Source: Bacteroidaceae bacterium
GTDB taxonomy: Bacteria; Bacteroidota; Bacteroidia; Bacteroidales; Bacteroidaceae
Assembly (NCBI GenBank): GCA_017465905.1
Contig: JAFTVE010000013.1
Span: 1-64,000 of the forward strand
DNA: 64,000 nucleotides
Direction: 5' to 3'
The notes under the pieces were generated by a model. It was not told the origin of the DNA and made no database searches. It saw only the letters and a list, made by a program, of their open reading frames with translations. Positions 25,641 to 33,999 of this stretch are shown here, piece by piece (within the stretch, counting starts at the first letter, position 1; every line of letters begins with the position of its first letter). The translations under genes were made by a program, and so were the position numbers.

Positions 25641-26801
25641 ATGACCATGAATGCCTCAAAACGAATGGATATGATGCAGCGACAGCGCTTGGAGTCGCTG
25701 GATGTGCTGCGCGGCTTCGACCTCTTTTGCCTTGTGGGACTGGAGGCGGTGATGCACGCTTTGGATGGTGCCGTAGATGCTCCGTGGTTTGACCGCGTGA
25801 TGTGGTGCTTCACACATGTTGAGTGGGAGGGCTTCTCCTCGTGGGACTTGGTGATGCCGCTCTTCATGTTCATGTCGGGCGTGACGATACCCTTTGCTCT
25901 GGCCCGCTACAAGCGTGAGGGAAATAAGGGAGTGGCCTACCGCCGCATCATCAAGCGAGTGCTGCTCCTGTGGATTCTGGGCATGATGTGTCAGGGCAAT
26001 CTCTTGGGCCTCAATCCGGAACGGATATACCTCTATTCCAATACGCTACAATCCATCGCCATAGGCTACCTTATCGCTTCCCTACTCTACCTCAACTGTT
26101 CGGTGCGGGTGCAGATAGGTGTTGCCGTGGGGCTATTGCTGGCGTTCTGGGGGTGCATGGAATGGATACAAGTGGGCGAATTTGGTGGCGGCAACTACAC
26201 TCCCACGGGCAACCTTGCCGAGTGGGTAGACCGCGCGGTGCTGGGGCGCTTCCGTGATGGAGCCATCGTAGCGGACGGACAGGTGGTGTTTGCTTCGTGG
26301 TATCACTATACATGGGTGCTCAGCAGTCTCACGTTCGCGGTCACTACGATGACGGGCATGTTTGCCGGGCATATATTACGGGATACCGAGTCTACTCCTC
26401 TGCGCAAGTGCTGTACATTGGCCCTTATTGGTGCCGTGCTTGTGGCTGGCGGATGGCTGTGGGGACTGCAGATGCCTGTCATCAAGAAGCTGTGGACCAG
26501 TTCTATGGTGCTCGTGAGCAGCGGCTATTGTTTCCTGCTCATGGCGCTCTTCTACTGGCTTATCGATTGCAAGGGATGGAGCAGGCATACCCGCTGGCTC
26601 AAGGTCTACGGCACCAACTCCATCGCAGCCTATATGCTGGCTACGTGCGTCAACTTCAGCAGTGTTTCTAATTCCCTGCTGTATGGCCTCAAAGCCTACA
26701 CCGGCGACTTCTACCCCACCCTCATCGCCATAGCCAATGCAGTCATCATCTACCAGATTCTGCGAGTGATGTATAGGCAGCAGGTATTCCTGAAGGTATA
26801 A
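25641..26801 (+). CDS. DUF5009/heparan-alpha-glucosaminide acetyltransferase-like membrane protein
   Basis: 386 residues with about ten membrane spans. The N-terminal RLESLDVLRGFDLFCLVG is the family hallmark, and MPLFMFMSGVTIPFAL, GVLALIG-type spans and the final NSIAAYMLATCVNFSS follow. Members of this superfamily move acetyl groups across a membrane to sugars. In Bacteroidales they are often linked with glycan use, but no glycan genes are adjacent here. It is expressed from the tandem promoter directly upstream; the leader of the proximal transcript would be only about 12 nt. Confidence 0.8.
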   Translation: MTMNASKRMDMMQRQRLESLDVLRGFDLFCLVGLEAVMHALDGAVDAPWFDRVMWCFTHVEWEGFSSWDLVMPLFMFMSGVTIPFALARYKREGNKGVAYRRIIKRVLLLWILGMMCQGNLLGLNPERIYLYSNTLQSIAIGYLIASLLYLNCSVRVQIGVAVGLLLAFWGCMEWIQVGEFGGGNYTPTGNLAEWVDRAVLGRFRDGAIVADGQVVFASWYHYTWVLSSLTFAVTTMTGMFAGHILRDTESTPLRKCCTLALIGAVLVAGGWLWGLQMPVIKKLWTSSMVLVSSGYCFLLMALFYWLIDCKGWSRHTRWLKVYGTNSIAAYMLATCVNFSSVSNSLLYGLKAYTGDFYPTLIAIANAVIIYQILRVMYRQQVFLKV

Positions 26802-26894
26802 AGGATGGTAGAATATCTTTAGCTAAGAGCGAAAAAATAGCTATTTGTTTACTGTTGATAAATAAATATCCTTATTTTTATTTACTGGCAATAA

Positions 26895-27029
26895 ATAAAA
26901 CCATATATCACCTCGCCTTCATTCCCACTGAAGAGAGCCCTCATCATCACTTATGATGAAGAAGAGACAATCGAAGTAAACGGACTAACTATAGGGGTAG
27001 TTCCTATATGGAAATGGTTGCTTGAATAA
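26895..27029 (+). pseudogene. Relic of the C-terminus of a DUF4143-type ATPase
   Basis: An open frame of about 44 codons with no start reads KRALIITYDEEETIEVNG...VVPIWKWLLE before TAA 27027-27029. This is the typical last segment of Bacteroidales DUF4143 ATP-binding proteins. Nothing upstream (26802-26894) encodes the rest. It is a decayed or truncated copy of a gene type also present intact at 6558-7697. Confidence 0.55.
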
Positions 27030-27053
27030 GAGGTTGGGCAAGTAAGCAACGGA

Positions 27054-27113
27054 AAAGCCCATAAGACCTGCGAAGTACACCTTCGTCTATTCTTCGCAGA
27101 CCTTATGGACTTT
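27054..27113. other. Long imperfect inverted repeat
   Basis: The 22-base arms 27054-27075 and 27092-27113 pair at about 19 positions (arm core CCATAAG and CTGCGAAG). There is no adjacent T-run. It lies between the ATPase relic and the terminator of the minus-strand gene. Confidence 0.5.
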
Positions 27114-27152
27114 CCTATCAAGCAATATGATTGTATGGATGGGAAAAAGAAA

Positions 27153-27172
27153 CGGCAGGCTGGAGCCTGCCG
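27153..27172 (-). terminator. Terminator of the 27196-28224 gene
   Basis: A perfect inverted repeat CGGCAGGCT-GG-AGCCTGCCG is followed on the minus strand by TTTCTTTTTC. It begins 24 nt after the stop codon. Confidence 0.8.
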
Positions 27173-27195
27173 CAACTGAGGTCATTCACGTGTGA

Positions 27196-28224
27196 TTACT
27201 TCACAATTACCTTGCCGTTGTCCACTACTTGGCCTTTCTTCTGTAAAGTAAAGTTATACATCCCACTGCGCATCATAGCCGCACTTACCTTTACAGTGTT
27301 TTCACCCGCAGGGATTCCGCGACGCTCTACCAACTGACCGTTCACGCTTGTCACAACCAACTCTCGTGCTACCCCATTGTTATCATCGTTCAACGTAATA
27401 GTGATTTGTGTATCGCGCTCGGCGATGGTGGGGGAAATATTCATTGCGGCACGTGTCTCACGAACGAAATTGATGCTGCTGGTCTCTTTACAGATTTCGT
27501 ACCAACGATAAAATTCAGTTTTATAATACCACTCACTATTATCAGTAATTGGATTAAGAACTCCGACGGGAACAACGACATATACTTTAGTGCCAATTTT
27601 TATAATTTTAGTGTCTTTATTACTAAAGAAAAAACCGTCTCCAGCGCTCAAAGTATGCAGTATCTTACCTGTCCCATTCATTATCTTAAATTCAACAACT
27701 ACATAATTTTGATATATGTGACGAGTATCACTCCAATCTTGATAAACAACATCTTCTCCGCCATAGATAGGAACAAAAAACTCATACTCTTCATCGTCAT
27801 TAAACAACGTTTGAGTTACTGTCGCCTTTGAATACTCATTGCTTTCTTCTCCGTAGAAATAAATGCTTTTTAATCCTTTGTTAAACTCAGAACTCTCAGT
27901 TCTTCCATCCTTATACTCCCAAATTAATATAGACTTCGTCATTTCCAACCCCATCGAATACGGTTTTAGCTCTGCCTCTGTATCCAAGTCTTGATTTACC
28001 ACCTTGTAGCCCATAGTGACACTTTCGTATCCGTCTTCACTTTCACTAATAGTAAAAACAATTTTTTCCGCACCACCATAGGCCAGGCTCTTGGGTATAA
28101 TGGAAAAACTTTCCCATGAGTTCATTTTGTTGCTTTCGACAAAAACATCACTTTGTGCCATCACGTTAGCACCCATCAATAGCGCAGCACACGCTGCCAT
28201 TCCTTTGCGTAAAATCGCTTTCAT
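27196..28224 (-). CDS. Secreted protein with C-terminal type A-like sorting domain
   Basis: 342 residues: signal peptide (MKAILRKGMAACAALLMGANVMAQ), a beta-rich central region without recognised family, and a C-terminal domain of about 80 residues. This domain (ISPTIAERDTQITITL, VVTSVNGQLVERRGIPAGENTVKVSAAMMRSGMYNFTL, GKVIVK) matches the pattern of type IX secretion sorting domains. Export to the cell surface by that route is inferred, and no T9SS component is in the window. A conserved structured leader (28310-28501) precedes it, of the same type as before 58946-59497. Confidence 0.7.
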   Translation of the reverse strand: MKAILRKGMAACAALLMGANVMAQSDVFVESNKMNSWESFSIIPKSLAYGGAEKIVFTISESEDGYESVTMGYKVVNQDLDTEAELKPYSMGLEMTKSILIWEYKDGRTESSEFNKGLKSIYFYGEESNEYSKATVTQTLFNDDEEYEFFVPIYGGEDVVYQDWSDTRHIYQNYVVVEFKIMNGTGKILHTLSAGDGFFFSNKDTKIIKIGTKVYVVVPVGVLNPITDNSEWYYKTEFYRWYEICKETSSINFVRETRAAMNISPTIAERDTQITITLNDDNNGVARELVVTSVNGQLVERRGIPAGENTVKVSAAMMRSGMYNFTLQKKGQVVDNGKVIVK

Positions 28225-28309
28225 AATCTTTTCTTTTTTAGTTATACATAAGGTTTATAATCTATCAACTAAAGCAAAAAAGAAACGTGAACTGATATGC
28301 CACGCCTTT

Positions 28310-28501
28310 AATTGGAGGTCCTAGGAAAACCCGAACAAACAGTATGGAGATAACAGTCCACGCGATATACGCGTAGAACCATTACGCCGTCCTTGTTTGT
28401 TCTATTGAAAATTTCCTAGGTTTCCAATTAACAAGAGAGCATAACGCTTCTATTTTACCAAAATGTCTTGACGAATCTTTCGACTCATCGCTGCAAAGGT
28501 A
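28310..28501 (-). promoter_or_regulatory. Promoter and structured leader (leader family E, copy 1)
   Basis: On the minus strand transcription should start after TACCTTTG (28494-28501). The first 49 nt (28453-28501) equal 59712-59760 with one mismatch and encode a 12-residue peptide MSRKIRQDILVK ending in TAG. A long hairpin follows, pairing AATTGGA..CCTAGGAAA (28310 on) and GAACAAAC (28333-28340) with GTTTGTTC (28395-28402), TTTCCTAGG and TTTCCAATT (to 28429). It accounts for much of the 618-bp gap 28225-28842. Confidence 0.65.
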
Positions 28502-28611
28502 GTACAAGGCGAGAGAAAAACCAACAATTACATTGGATTTTTCTGAACCGCAGTGTATATTTTCTATTCTATCCACCCAATAAGTTGCATCTGCATGTTC
28601 AAAAACTTAAA

Positions 28612-28689
28612 TATCCGCGGATACGTAATGAAATATCCATGGATACGTGATGAAATAACCGCGGATACGTAATGGAATATCCGTGGATA
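28612..28689. repeat. 22-bp tandem palindrome array (4 units, core TATCCGCGGATA)
   Basis: Palindromic 12-bp cores start at 28612, 28634, 28656 and 28678, exactly 22 bp apart: TATCCGCGGATA, TATCCATGGATA, TAACCGCGGATA, TATCCGTGGATA. The 10-bp spacers are nearly identical (CGTAATGAAA type). Central substitutions keep or nearly keep the palindrome. It lies in the gap between divergent genes. Confidence 0.85.
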
Positions 28690-28842
28690 TTTAGTTTTTT
28701 CGTTTGCTCCGTCGGAGTTATTCTTTGGTATGAGCGCTACTTTTGAGGCTGTATAACCCGAAAAATATGCCTATTTTCGTTCAGCAATAGTCCTATATAT
28801 CTGATAAAACAGTATCTTTGTAGCTTATTAAGTACTTATATT

Positions 28843-30714
28843 ATGAGGGCATACGATTACTTTGATATTTCTTCGTTCGTAGAAGAGTTGATGGCTAAAA
28901 AGGAATCTGCAGAGATTGAGTTCAAGTCGGCTACTGGTGGGTTCCCTAAATCTTTTTGGGAGACCTATTCTTCTTTTGCCAATACCAATGGAGGGACGAT
29001 AGTGCTTGGCATAAAAGAGAAAGATGGGGAATTCTATGTCGATAAGTTAGCGGATGAGTTAATTGAGAAGTATCAAAAAGAGTTTTGGAGTGGAGTTAAC
29101 AATAAAGATATTATCAACCTAAACTTATTGACAAATGATGATGTCAAGGTTGGTGAATTGGGCAGTCGTAAAGTTCTTTTATTCTATATTCCGCGTGCCA
29201 GTCGTGAACAACGCCCTGTATATCATACACCGAACCCATATAATGGTACATATAAACGTAACCATGAAGGTGACTTCAAGTGTACTGAGCAAGAGATTAG
29301 ACGTATGTATGCCGATGCCAATGTAGCCATATCAGCTGATTCACGTATCTTGGACAATTATACTATTGATGATATAGATGAAGCTTCTCTTAAACAATAC
29401 CGGAGGTTGTTTGACTTGGCTAAACCAGGACATGCGTGGTTGGCCTTAGAAGATATTCCATTGCTGAAGAAATTAGGTGGCTATAAGGTAGATAGGCAGA
29501 CAGGAAAAGAGGGATTTACATTAGCTGGATTATTGATGTTTGGGAAGACAGAGGCTATTATTGATGAAACTTGTGCTCCACATTTCTTTCTTGATTATCG
29601 TGAGCTTGGGGAAGATACTTCGGTGACAAGATGGCTCGATCGTATCTATCCCGATGGGACGTGGGAAGCGAATCTTTTTCAGTTCTATAGGCGTGTCCTT
29701 CCTAAGCTACAAGAGATATTACCTGTTCCTTTCCAATTGGAAGGTGACATGAGGAAAGATGAGACTCCTGCACACATAGCTGTCAGGGAGGCGCTGATAA
29801 ATGCACTGATACATGCTGATTATTCTATAAATGCATCGACTGTAATCACAAGGAATAAGAGTGAATTAGTATTCTCTAATCCTGGTTGTCTGTTGGTATC
29901 AAAACAACAATTCTACGAAGGCGGAGATAGTGTATGTAGGAACCAGTCTCTACAGAAAATGTTTATGATGCTTGGACGGGCAGAAAAAGCAGGTAGTGGC
30001 GCTGATAAGATTATATCGGGTTGGAAAGAATCTAATTGGAAATCACCTAATATCGAAGAGAAGAACAGACCCGACAAGGTGGTTCTGACAATGCCGCTCA
30101 TTTCTATATTAGATGATGATATAAAAAAGCAATTGATAGATATATTTGGCGAACAGATACTTTATATAGAACACAATAAATTACTTACGTTGGCATTAGC
30201 CTTAGCAGAAGGGGTTGTGTCAAATGAGCGCCTAAGGTATACGCTAAATCTACACAAATATGATATAACAAAGATGCTGAAGGAGTTATGCATTGATGGA
30301 TATCTTGTTTCTAATGGTGTTGGAAGAGGTACCACATATCATATTAGTATCCAACAAAACCTTACCAGTTCTGAGGCAAACCTTACCAGTTCTGAGGCAA
30401 ACCTTACCAGCTCTGAGGCAAACCTTACCAGCTCTGAGGCAAACCTTACCAGCTCTGAGGCAAACCTTACTAGTTTGGTTGAACCCAAACAAATAAAAAA
30501 GAAGTGTACTCAGCAGGAGTTGTTTGATATAATAGTGAATTGTGCAGACGAATGGAAATCTTTGGATGAAATCTCTCGTGAGGTTAATCGTAGTGCACAA
30601 TACCTTAAAGGGGCTATTATACATAAGATGGTAGAGCAGGGATTGTTGCAAAGGGAATTCCTAATACCTAATCATCCTGCTCAGAGGTATAAGAGAATAA
30701 TAAGCGAGAAGTAG
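28843..30714 (+). CDS. AlbA_2/Schlafen-type regulator with internal tandem repeat
   Basis: 623 residues. An N-terminal AlbA_2 domain (about 15-140: ESAEIEFKSATGGFP, YSSFANTNGGTIVLGIKE) is followed by the typical DUF/HATPase_c_4 portion (about 330-430: HIAVREALINALIHADYS, VFSNPGCLL, GRAEKAGSGADKIISGW) and C-terminal winged helices. Between the helices lie five copies of NLTSSEA plus a partial sixth, encoded by a 21-bp DNA repeat. Such proteins are usually regulators or defence-linked; no partner is evident. It is AT-rich beside GC-rich uvrC, suggesting transfer. Promoter TATCTTTG is at 28813-28820. Confidence 0.85.
   Translation: MRAYDYFDISSFVEELMAKKESAEIEFKSATGGFPKSFWETYSSFANTNGGTIVLGIKEKDGEFYVDKLADELIEKYQKEFWSGVNNKDIINLNLLTNDDVKVGELGSRKVLLFYIPRASREQRPVYHTPNPYNGTYKRNHEGDFKCTEQEIRRMYADANVAISADSRILDNYTIDDIDEASLKQYRRLFDLAKPGHAWLALEDIPLLKKLGGYKVDRQTGKEGFTLAGLLMFGKTEAIIDETCAPHFFLDYRELGEDTSVTRWLDRIYPDGTWEANLFQFYRRVLPKLQEILPVPFQLEGDMRKDETPAHIAVREALINALIHADYSINASTVITRNKSELVFSNPGCLLVSKQQFYEGGDSVCRNQSLQKMFMMLGRAEKAGSGADKIISGWKESNWKSPNIEEKNRPDKVVLTMPLISILDDDIKKQLIDIFGEQILYIEHNKLLTLALALAEGVVSNERLRYTLNLHKYDITKMLKELCIDGYLVSNGVGRGTTYHISIQQNLTSSEANLTSSEANLTSSEANLTSSEANLTSSEANLTSLVEPKQIKKKCTQQELFDIIVNCADEWKSLDEISREVNRSAQYLKGAIIHKMVEQGLLQREFLIPNHPAQRYKRIISEK
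30358..30474 (+). repeat. 21-bp in-frame tandem repeat in the AlbA_2 gene
   Basis: Five full units of AACCTTACCAGTTCTGAGGC plus one base (30358-30462) and a degenerate sixth. Units 1-2 carry AGTTCT and units 3-5 AGCTCT but are otherwise identical, so copy number changed recently. Each unit adds seven residues without frame change. Confidence 0.9.
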
Positions 30715-30728
30715 AAGCTGTTTGTACT

Positions 30729-32546
30729 ATGTTTGAAAGCCCACTAAAGAAAAATCCCTACTTGCAGTCCATTGTGGAGAACCTGCCCGACACGCCGGGG
30801 TGCTATCAGTATCTCAACAAGGAGGGCACGGTGATCTATGTGGGTAAGGCGAAGAATCTGAAGCGGCGCGTGAGCCAGTATTTCCAGAAGGAGCAGACGG
30901 GCAAGACGCGTGTTCTCGTCGGTCAAATCGCCGATATTCGCTACGTGGTGGTGAAGAGCGAGGAGGATGCACTGCTGCTCGAGAACAACCTCATCAAGAA
31001 GTACAAGCCGCGCTACAACGTGCTGCTCAAGGACGATAAGTCGTACCCCTCCATCTGCATCACCAGCGAGTACTTCCCCAAGGTGTTCAAGACCCGCAAG
31101 ATTATCCGCAACGGCTCGCAGTACTTCGGCCCCTACAGCCATATCCCCACGCTCAACGAGATACTCGGGCTCATCAAGCAGCTCTATACGGTGCGCACGT
31201 GTAACCTCGCGCTCACTCCCGAGAACATCCGCAGCGGCAAGTTCAAGCCCTGCCTCGACTACCATATCAAGCGTTGCAAGGCCCCGTGCATCGCGCTGCA
31301 GAGCCACGATGAATACATGGAACAGATCGGTGAAATCAGGGAAATCTTGCGTGGCAACACCAAGGAGCTGAGCCGTAGCCTGATGGACGAGATGCGCCGC
31401 CTGAGCGAGGAGATGCGCTTCGAGGAGGCCATGGAGCTGAAGCGCAAGTACGATGCCCTGGAGCGCTTCCGCGAGAAGAGCGAGGTGGTGAGCCACATCA
31501 TCGACAACGTGGACGTGTTCTCCATCGAGGAGGACGACGGCAGCGCCTTCATCAACTACCTGCACATCACCAACGGGGCCATCAACCAGGCCTTCACCTT
31601 CGAGTACAAGAAGAAGATGAACGAGACGCGCGAGGAGCTGCTCACGCTGGGCATCGTGGAGATGCGCGAGCGCTACAAGAGCCAGTCGAAGGAGATTGTG
31701 GTGCCTTTCCCCGTGGACATAGACCTGGAGGGCGTCACCTTCACCGTGCCGCAGCGCAGCGACCGCAAGAAGCTGCTCGACCTCTCGCTGCTCAACGTGA
31801 AGCAATACAAGCTCGACCGCCTGAAGCAGGCCGACAAGCTCAACCCCGAGCAGAAGAGCACACGCCTGCTCAAGGAGATACAGGAGCACCTCAAGCTCGA
31901 CAAAATGCCCGTTCACATCGAGTGTTTTGACAACTCCAACATCTCGGGCACCGATGCAGTGGCGGCCTGCATCGTCTTCCGAATGGGCAAGCCCAGCAAG
32001 AAGGAGTACCGCAAGTATAATATCAAGACCGTTGTGGGCCCCGACGACTATGCCTCGATGCGCGAGGTGGTGTATCGCCGCTACTCGCGTATGATTGCCG
32101 AGGGCACTCCCCTCCCCGACCTCATCATTGCCGACGGTGGCAAGGGACAGATGGAGGTCATCCGCGAAGTGGTGGAAGACACGCTAGGACTGCACATCGC
32201 CATTGCCGGCTTGGCCAAGAACGACCGTCACCGCACAGCCGAACTCCTCTTCGGCTTCCCCGCGATGAGCATCGGGCTGAAGCAGCAGAGCGCACTCTTC
32301 CACTTGCTCGAACGCATACAGGACGAGGTGCACCGCTTTGCCATCACCTTCCATCGCGACAAGCGCAGCAAGCGGCAGACCGCCTCGGCGCTCGACAACA
32401 TCAAGGGCATCGGCGCAAAGAGCAAGGAGGCCCTGCTCGCCCACTTCAAGACGGTGAAGCGCATCAAGGAGGCTCCCATCGAAGAATTAGAGGCTGTCAT
32501 TGGTAAGAGCAAGGCGAAGATGGTGAAGGAGGGGTTGCAAGGGTAA
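30729..32546 (+). CDS. uvrC: Excinuclease ABC subunit C
   Basis: 605 residues. UvrC makes both incisions in nucleotide excision repair. Seen: the GIY-YIG nuclease (about 15-95: LPDTPGCYQYLNKEGTVIYVGKAKNLKRRV), the UVR helical motif (about 200-235: LMDEMRRLSEEMRFEEAMELK), the RNase H-like half with HIECFDNSNISGTDAVAACIVF and DLIIADGGKGQM, and C-terminal HhH motifs (IKGIGAKSKEALLAHF, LEAVIG). GC-rich, in contrast to the preceding gene. An isolated copy of the MITE end AGAAGCTGTTTG (30713-30724) sits at its 5' side. Confidence 0.97.
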   Translation: MFESPLKKNPYLQSIVENLPDTPGCYQYLNKEGTVIYVGKAKNLKRRVSQYFQKEQTGKTRVLVGQIADIRYVVVKSEEDALLLENNLIKKYKPRYNVLLKDDKSYPSICITSEYFPKVFKTRKIIRNGSQYFGPYSHIPTLNEILGLIKQLYTVRTCNLALTPENIRSGKFKPCLDYHIKRCKAPCIALQSHDEYMEQIGEIREILRGNTKELSRSLMDEMRRLSEEMRFEEAMELKRKYDALERFREKSEVVSHIIDNVDVFSIEEDDGSAFINYLHITNGAINQAFTFEYKKKMNETREELLTLGIVEMRERYKSQSKEIVVPFPVDIDLEGVTFTVPQRSDRKKLLDLSLLNVKQYKLDRLKQADKLNPEQKSTRLLKEIQEHLKLDKMPVHIECFDNSNISGTDAVAACIVFRMGKPSKKEYRKYNIKTVVGPDDYASMREVVYRRYSRMIAEGTPLPDLIIADGGKGQMEVIREVVEDTLGLHIAIAGLAKNDRHRTAELLFGFPAMSIGLKQQSALFHLLERIQDEVHRFAITFHRDKRSKRQTASALDNIKGIGAKSKEALLAHFKTVKRIKEAPIEELEAVIGKSKAKMVKEGLQG

Positions 32547-32566
32547 GAATCCCCAAAACCGTAAGC

Positions 32567-32707
32567 CCTCGTCCTTGCAATTTTCCCGACCGAGGGGCGA
32601 GGCGAACGAAAAGAAACGATTTTCAGAGGCCATTTTTCGGTTTAACGTGCACTCCCCCACCCGATTAACCCCGATTTTTCTTGTCGGGATTTTTCCTCGT
32701 TTCGCGA
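32567..32707 (+). repeat. Dispersed intergenic repeat A, copy 3
   Basis: CCTCGTCC (32567-32574) pairs with GGGCGAGG (32595-32602), the same hairpin position as in copy 2 but with a different, compensated sequence. GAAAAGAAACGATTTTCAGA and CTTGTCGGGATTTTTCCTCG follow. It lies between uvrC and the sigma factor gene. Confidence 0.7.
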
Positions 32708-32799
32708 AAAGTGTCGCCAAAGTGATGTTTTTCTCTCATTTTTGTAGTTTTTCCGTTACCTTTGCGTCTAACGGATAAAAATTGTTGCGAAGACAAACG

Positions 32800-33279
32800 A
32801 TGAAAAAGAACGAAACCGAATTTGCGCAGATGGTGAGGGCACACAAAGAGACAATATATACGGTGTGCTATATGTTCTCCAACGACAGCGACGAAGTGAA
32901 CGACCTCTTCCAGGAAGTGCTCATCAACCTATGGAGTGGCATTGAGCAGTTTCGCGGCGAGAGCAAAGTGGATACGTGGATTTACCGCGTGAGTCTCAAC
33001 ACCTGCATCTCGTGGGAACGGAAGAAGAAGCTGCGCGCTACTGTGCCGCTGACGATGGACATCAACCTCTTCGAAGATAAAGACGAAGACACGCGCCAGA
33101 TCCAGATGCTCTACAAGCGCATCCATCAGCTGAAGCCCTTCGACCGCGCCATCGTGTTGCTGTGGCTCGAGAACATGAGCTACGAAGAGATAGCCGCTAT
33201 CGTGGGCATCACGGTGAAGAACGTGTCGGTGCGTCTCTATCGCATCAAGGAACAACTCAAACAAATGTCGAACCTGTAA
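32800..33279 (+). CDS. ECF-type sigma factor (module 1)
   Basis: 159 residues from ATG 32800; the longer frame starts at a TTG and is not used. Region 2 (about 20-75) shows YMFSNDSDEVNDLFQEVLINLWSG and WIYRVSLNTC. Region 4 (about 105-155) shows KPFDRAIVLLWLENMSYEEIAAIVGIT and LYRIKEQLKQM. It directs RNA polymerase to specific promoters. The gene for a membrane protein follows after 12 bp and is the likely regulator. Paralog of 37241-37723. Confidence 0.9.
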   Translation: MKKNETEFAQMVRAHKETIYTVCYMFSNDSDEVNDLFQEVLINLWSGIEQFRGESKVDTWIYRVSLNTCISWERKKKLRATVPLTMDINLFEDKDEDTRQIQMLYKRIHQLKPFDRAIVLLWLENMSYEEIAAIVGITVKNVSVRLYRIKEQLKQMSNL

Positions 33280-33291
33280 ATATCAAGTCTT

Positions 33292-33882
33292 ATGGAAGAA
33301 CAATTCAATACTGCCGAACTCAATGAGATGAAGGAACAGATCAGCCTGCTGCGCCGCAAGCTGGAGAAAGAGACCATCGTGAACGAGAAGCTTATTCGCA
33401 CAAGTATGCGGGACAAGTTGAAGGCGGTGAAGCGGAGATCTTACATTTTATGTGCTATAGTACTTATCTCATGCCCTGTTTGGACAACTCCAATCTTTAA
33501 CTTCCATTCTCCATGGTTTATAGGAGTAACGATAGCATTTCTGCTTATTGCTGTCGTCTATGAAATCTATTGCAACCAACTGCTGAGCACACAGAACTAC
33601 ATCACTGGTAGTTTGGTAGACGAGGCTCGCAAGCTCAACCGTTACAAGCAACTCAGCAGGCAATGGCATTGGTTCAGTATACCATTCCTATGTATATGGT
33701 TGCCGTGGTTTGTTTACGAAGCTACTTCTATGGGTGGATTTTTCGTTAAGAATATTCTTATCGGCGGCCTTATTGGCGGTACTATCGGCGGTATCATCGG
33801 TTGGCATATATATAAGAAAGGACAAAACGCCGTCAACGAGGTTATTGACCAAATAGAGGAACTGACCGAGGAGAAGGAGTAA
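33292..33882 (+). CDS. Membrane protein paired with ECF sigma factor (putative anti-sigma), module 1
   Basis: 196 residues. A cytosolic helical N-terminus (about 1-45: LNEMKEQISLLRRKLEKETIVNEKLIRTSMRDKL) is followed by about four membrane spans and a short charged tail. The N-terminal block is shared with the membrane protein of module 2 (36635-37237), the most conserved part between the two, and could be the sigma-binding region. It lacks a classical zinc anti-sigma motif. The anti-sigma role is inferred from gene order. Confidence 0.7.
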   Translation: MEEQFNTAELNEMKEQISLLRRKLEKETIVNEKLIRTSMRDKLKAVKRRSYILCAIVLISCPVWTTPIFNFHSPWFIGVTIAFLLIAVVYEIYCNQLLSTQNYITGSLVDEARKLNRYKQLSRQWHWFSIPFLCIWLPWFVYEATSMGGFFVKNILIGGLIGGTIGGIIGWHIYKKGQNAVNEVIDQIEELTEEKE

Positions 33883-33938
33883 ACCTGGTATTCACTTTGC
33901 CGTTGGATAAGCGGGAGGGAAAAATTATCCCCTTATTA

Positions 33939-33970
33939 TTTGGTAGTGCAGTGCGAATCTTGTACTTTTG
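33939..33970 (+). promoter_or_regulatory. Promoter of the orphan DNA methyltransferase
   Basis: TTTG (33939-33942), exactly 20 bp, TACTTTTG (33963-33970). It lies inside the longest reading frame and therefore places the real start downstream, at GTG 34000. Confidence 0.7.
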
Positions 33971-33999
33971 GGATTGATTTATCCTTCAATACAAGCAAA

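Noticed and set aside
28382-28650. Small ORFs between the secreted protein and the AlbA_2 gene
   Set aside because: They read through the family E leader hairpin and the 22-bp palindrome array, so they are better explained as non-coding.
28612-28689. CRISPR array
   Set aside because: The period is 22 bp with 12-bp cores and near-constant 10-bp spacers, too short and too uniform for CRISPR, and no cas genes are present. The same holds for the other arrays.
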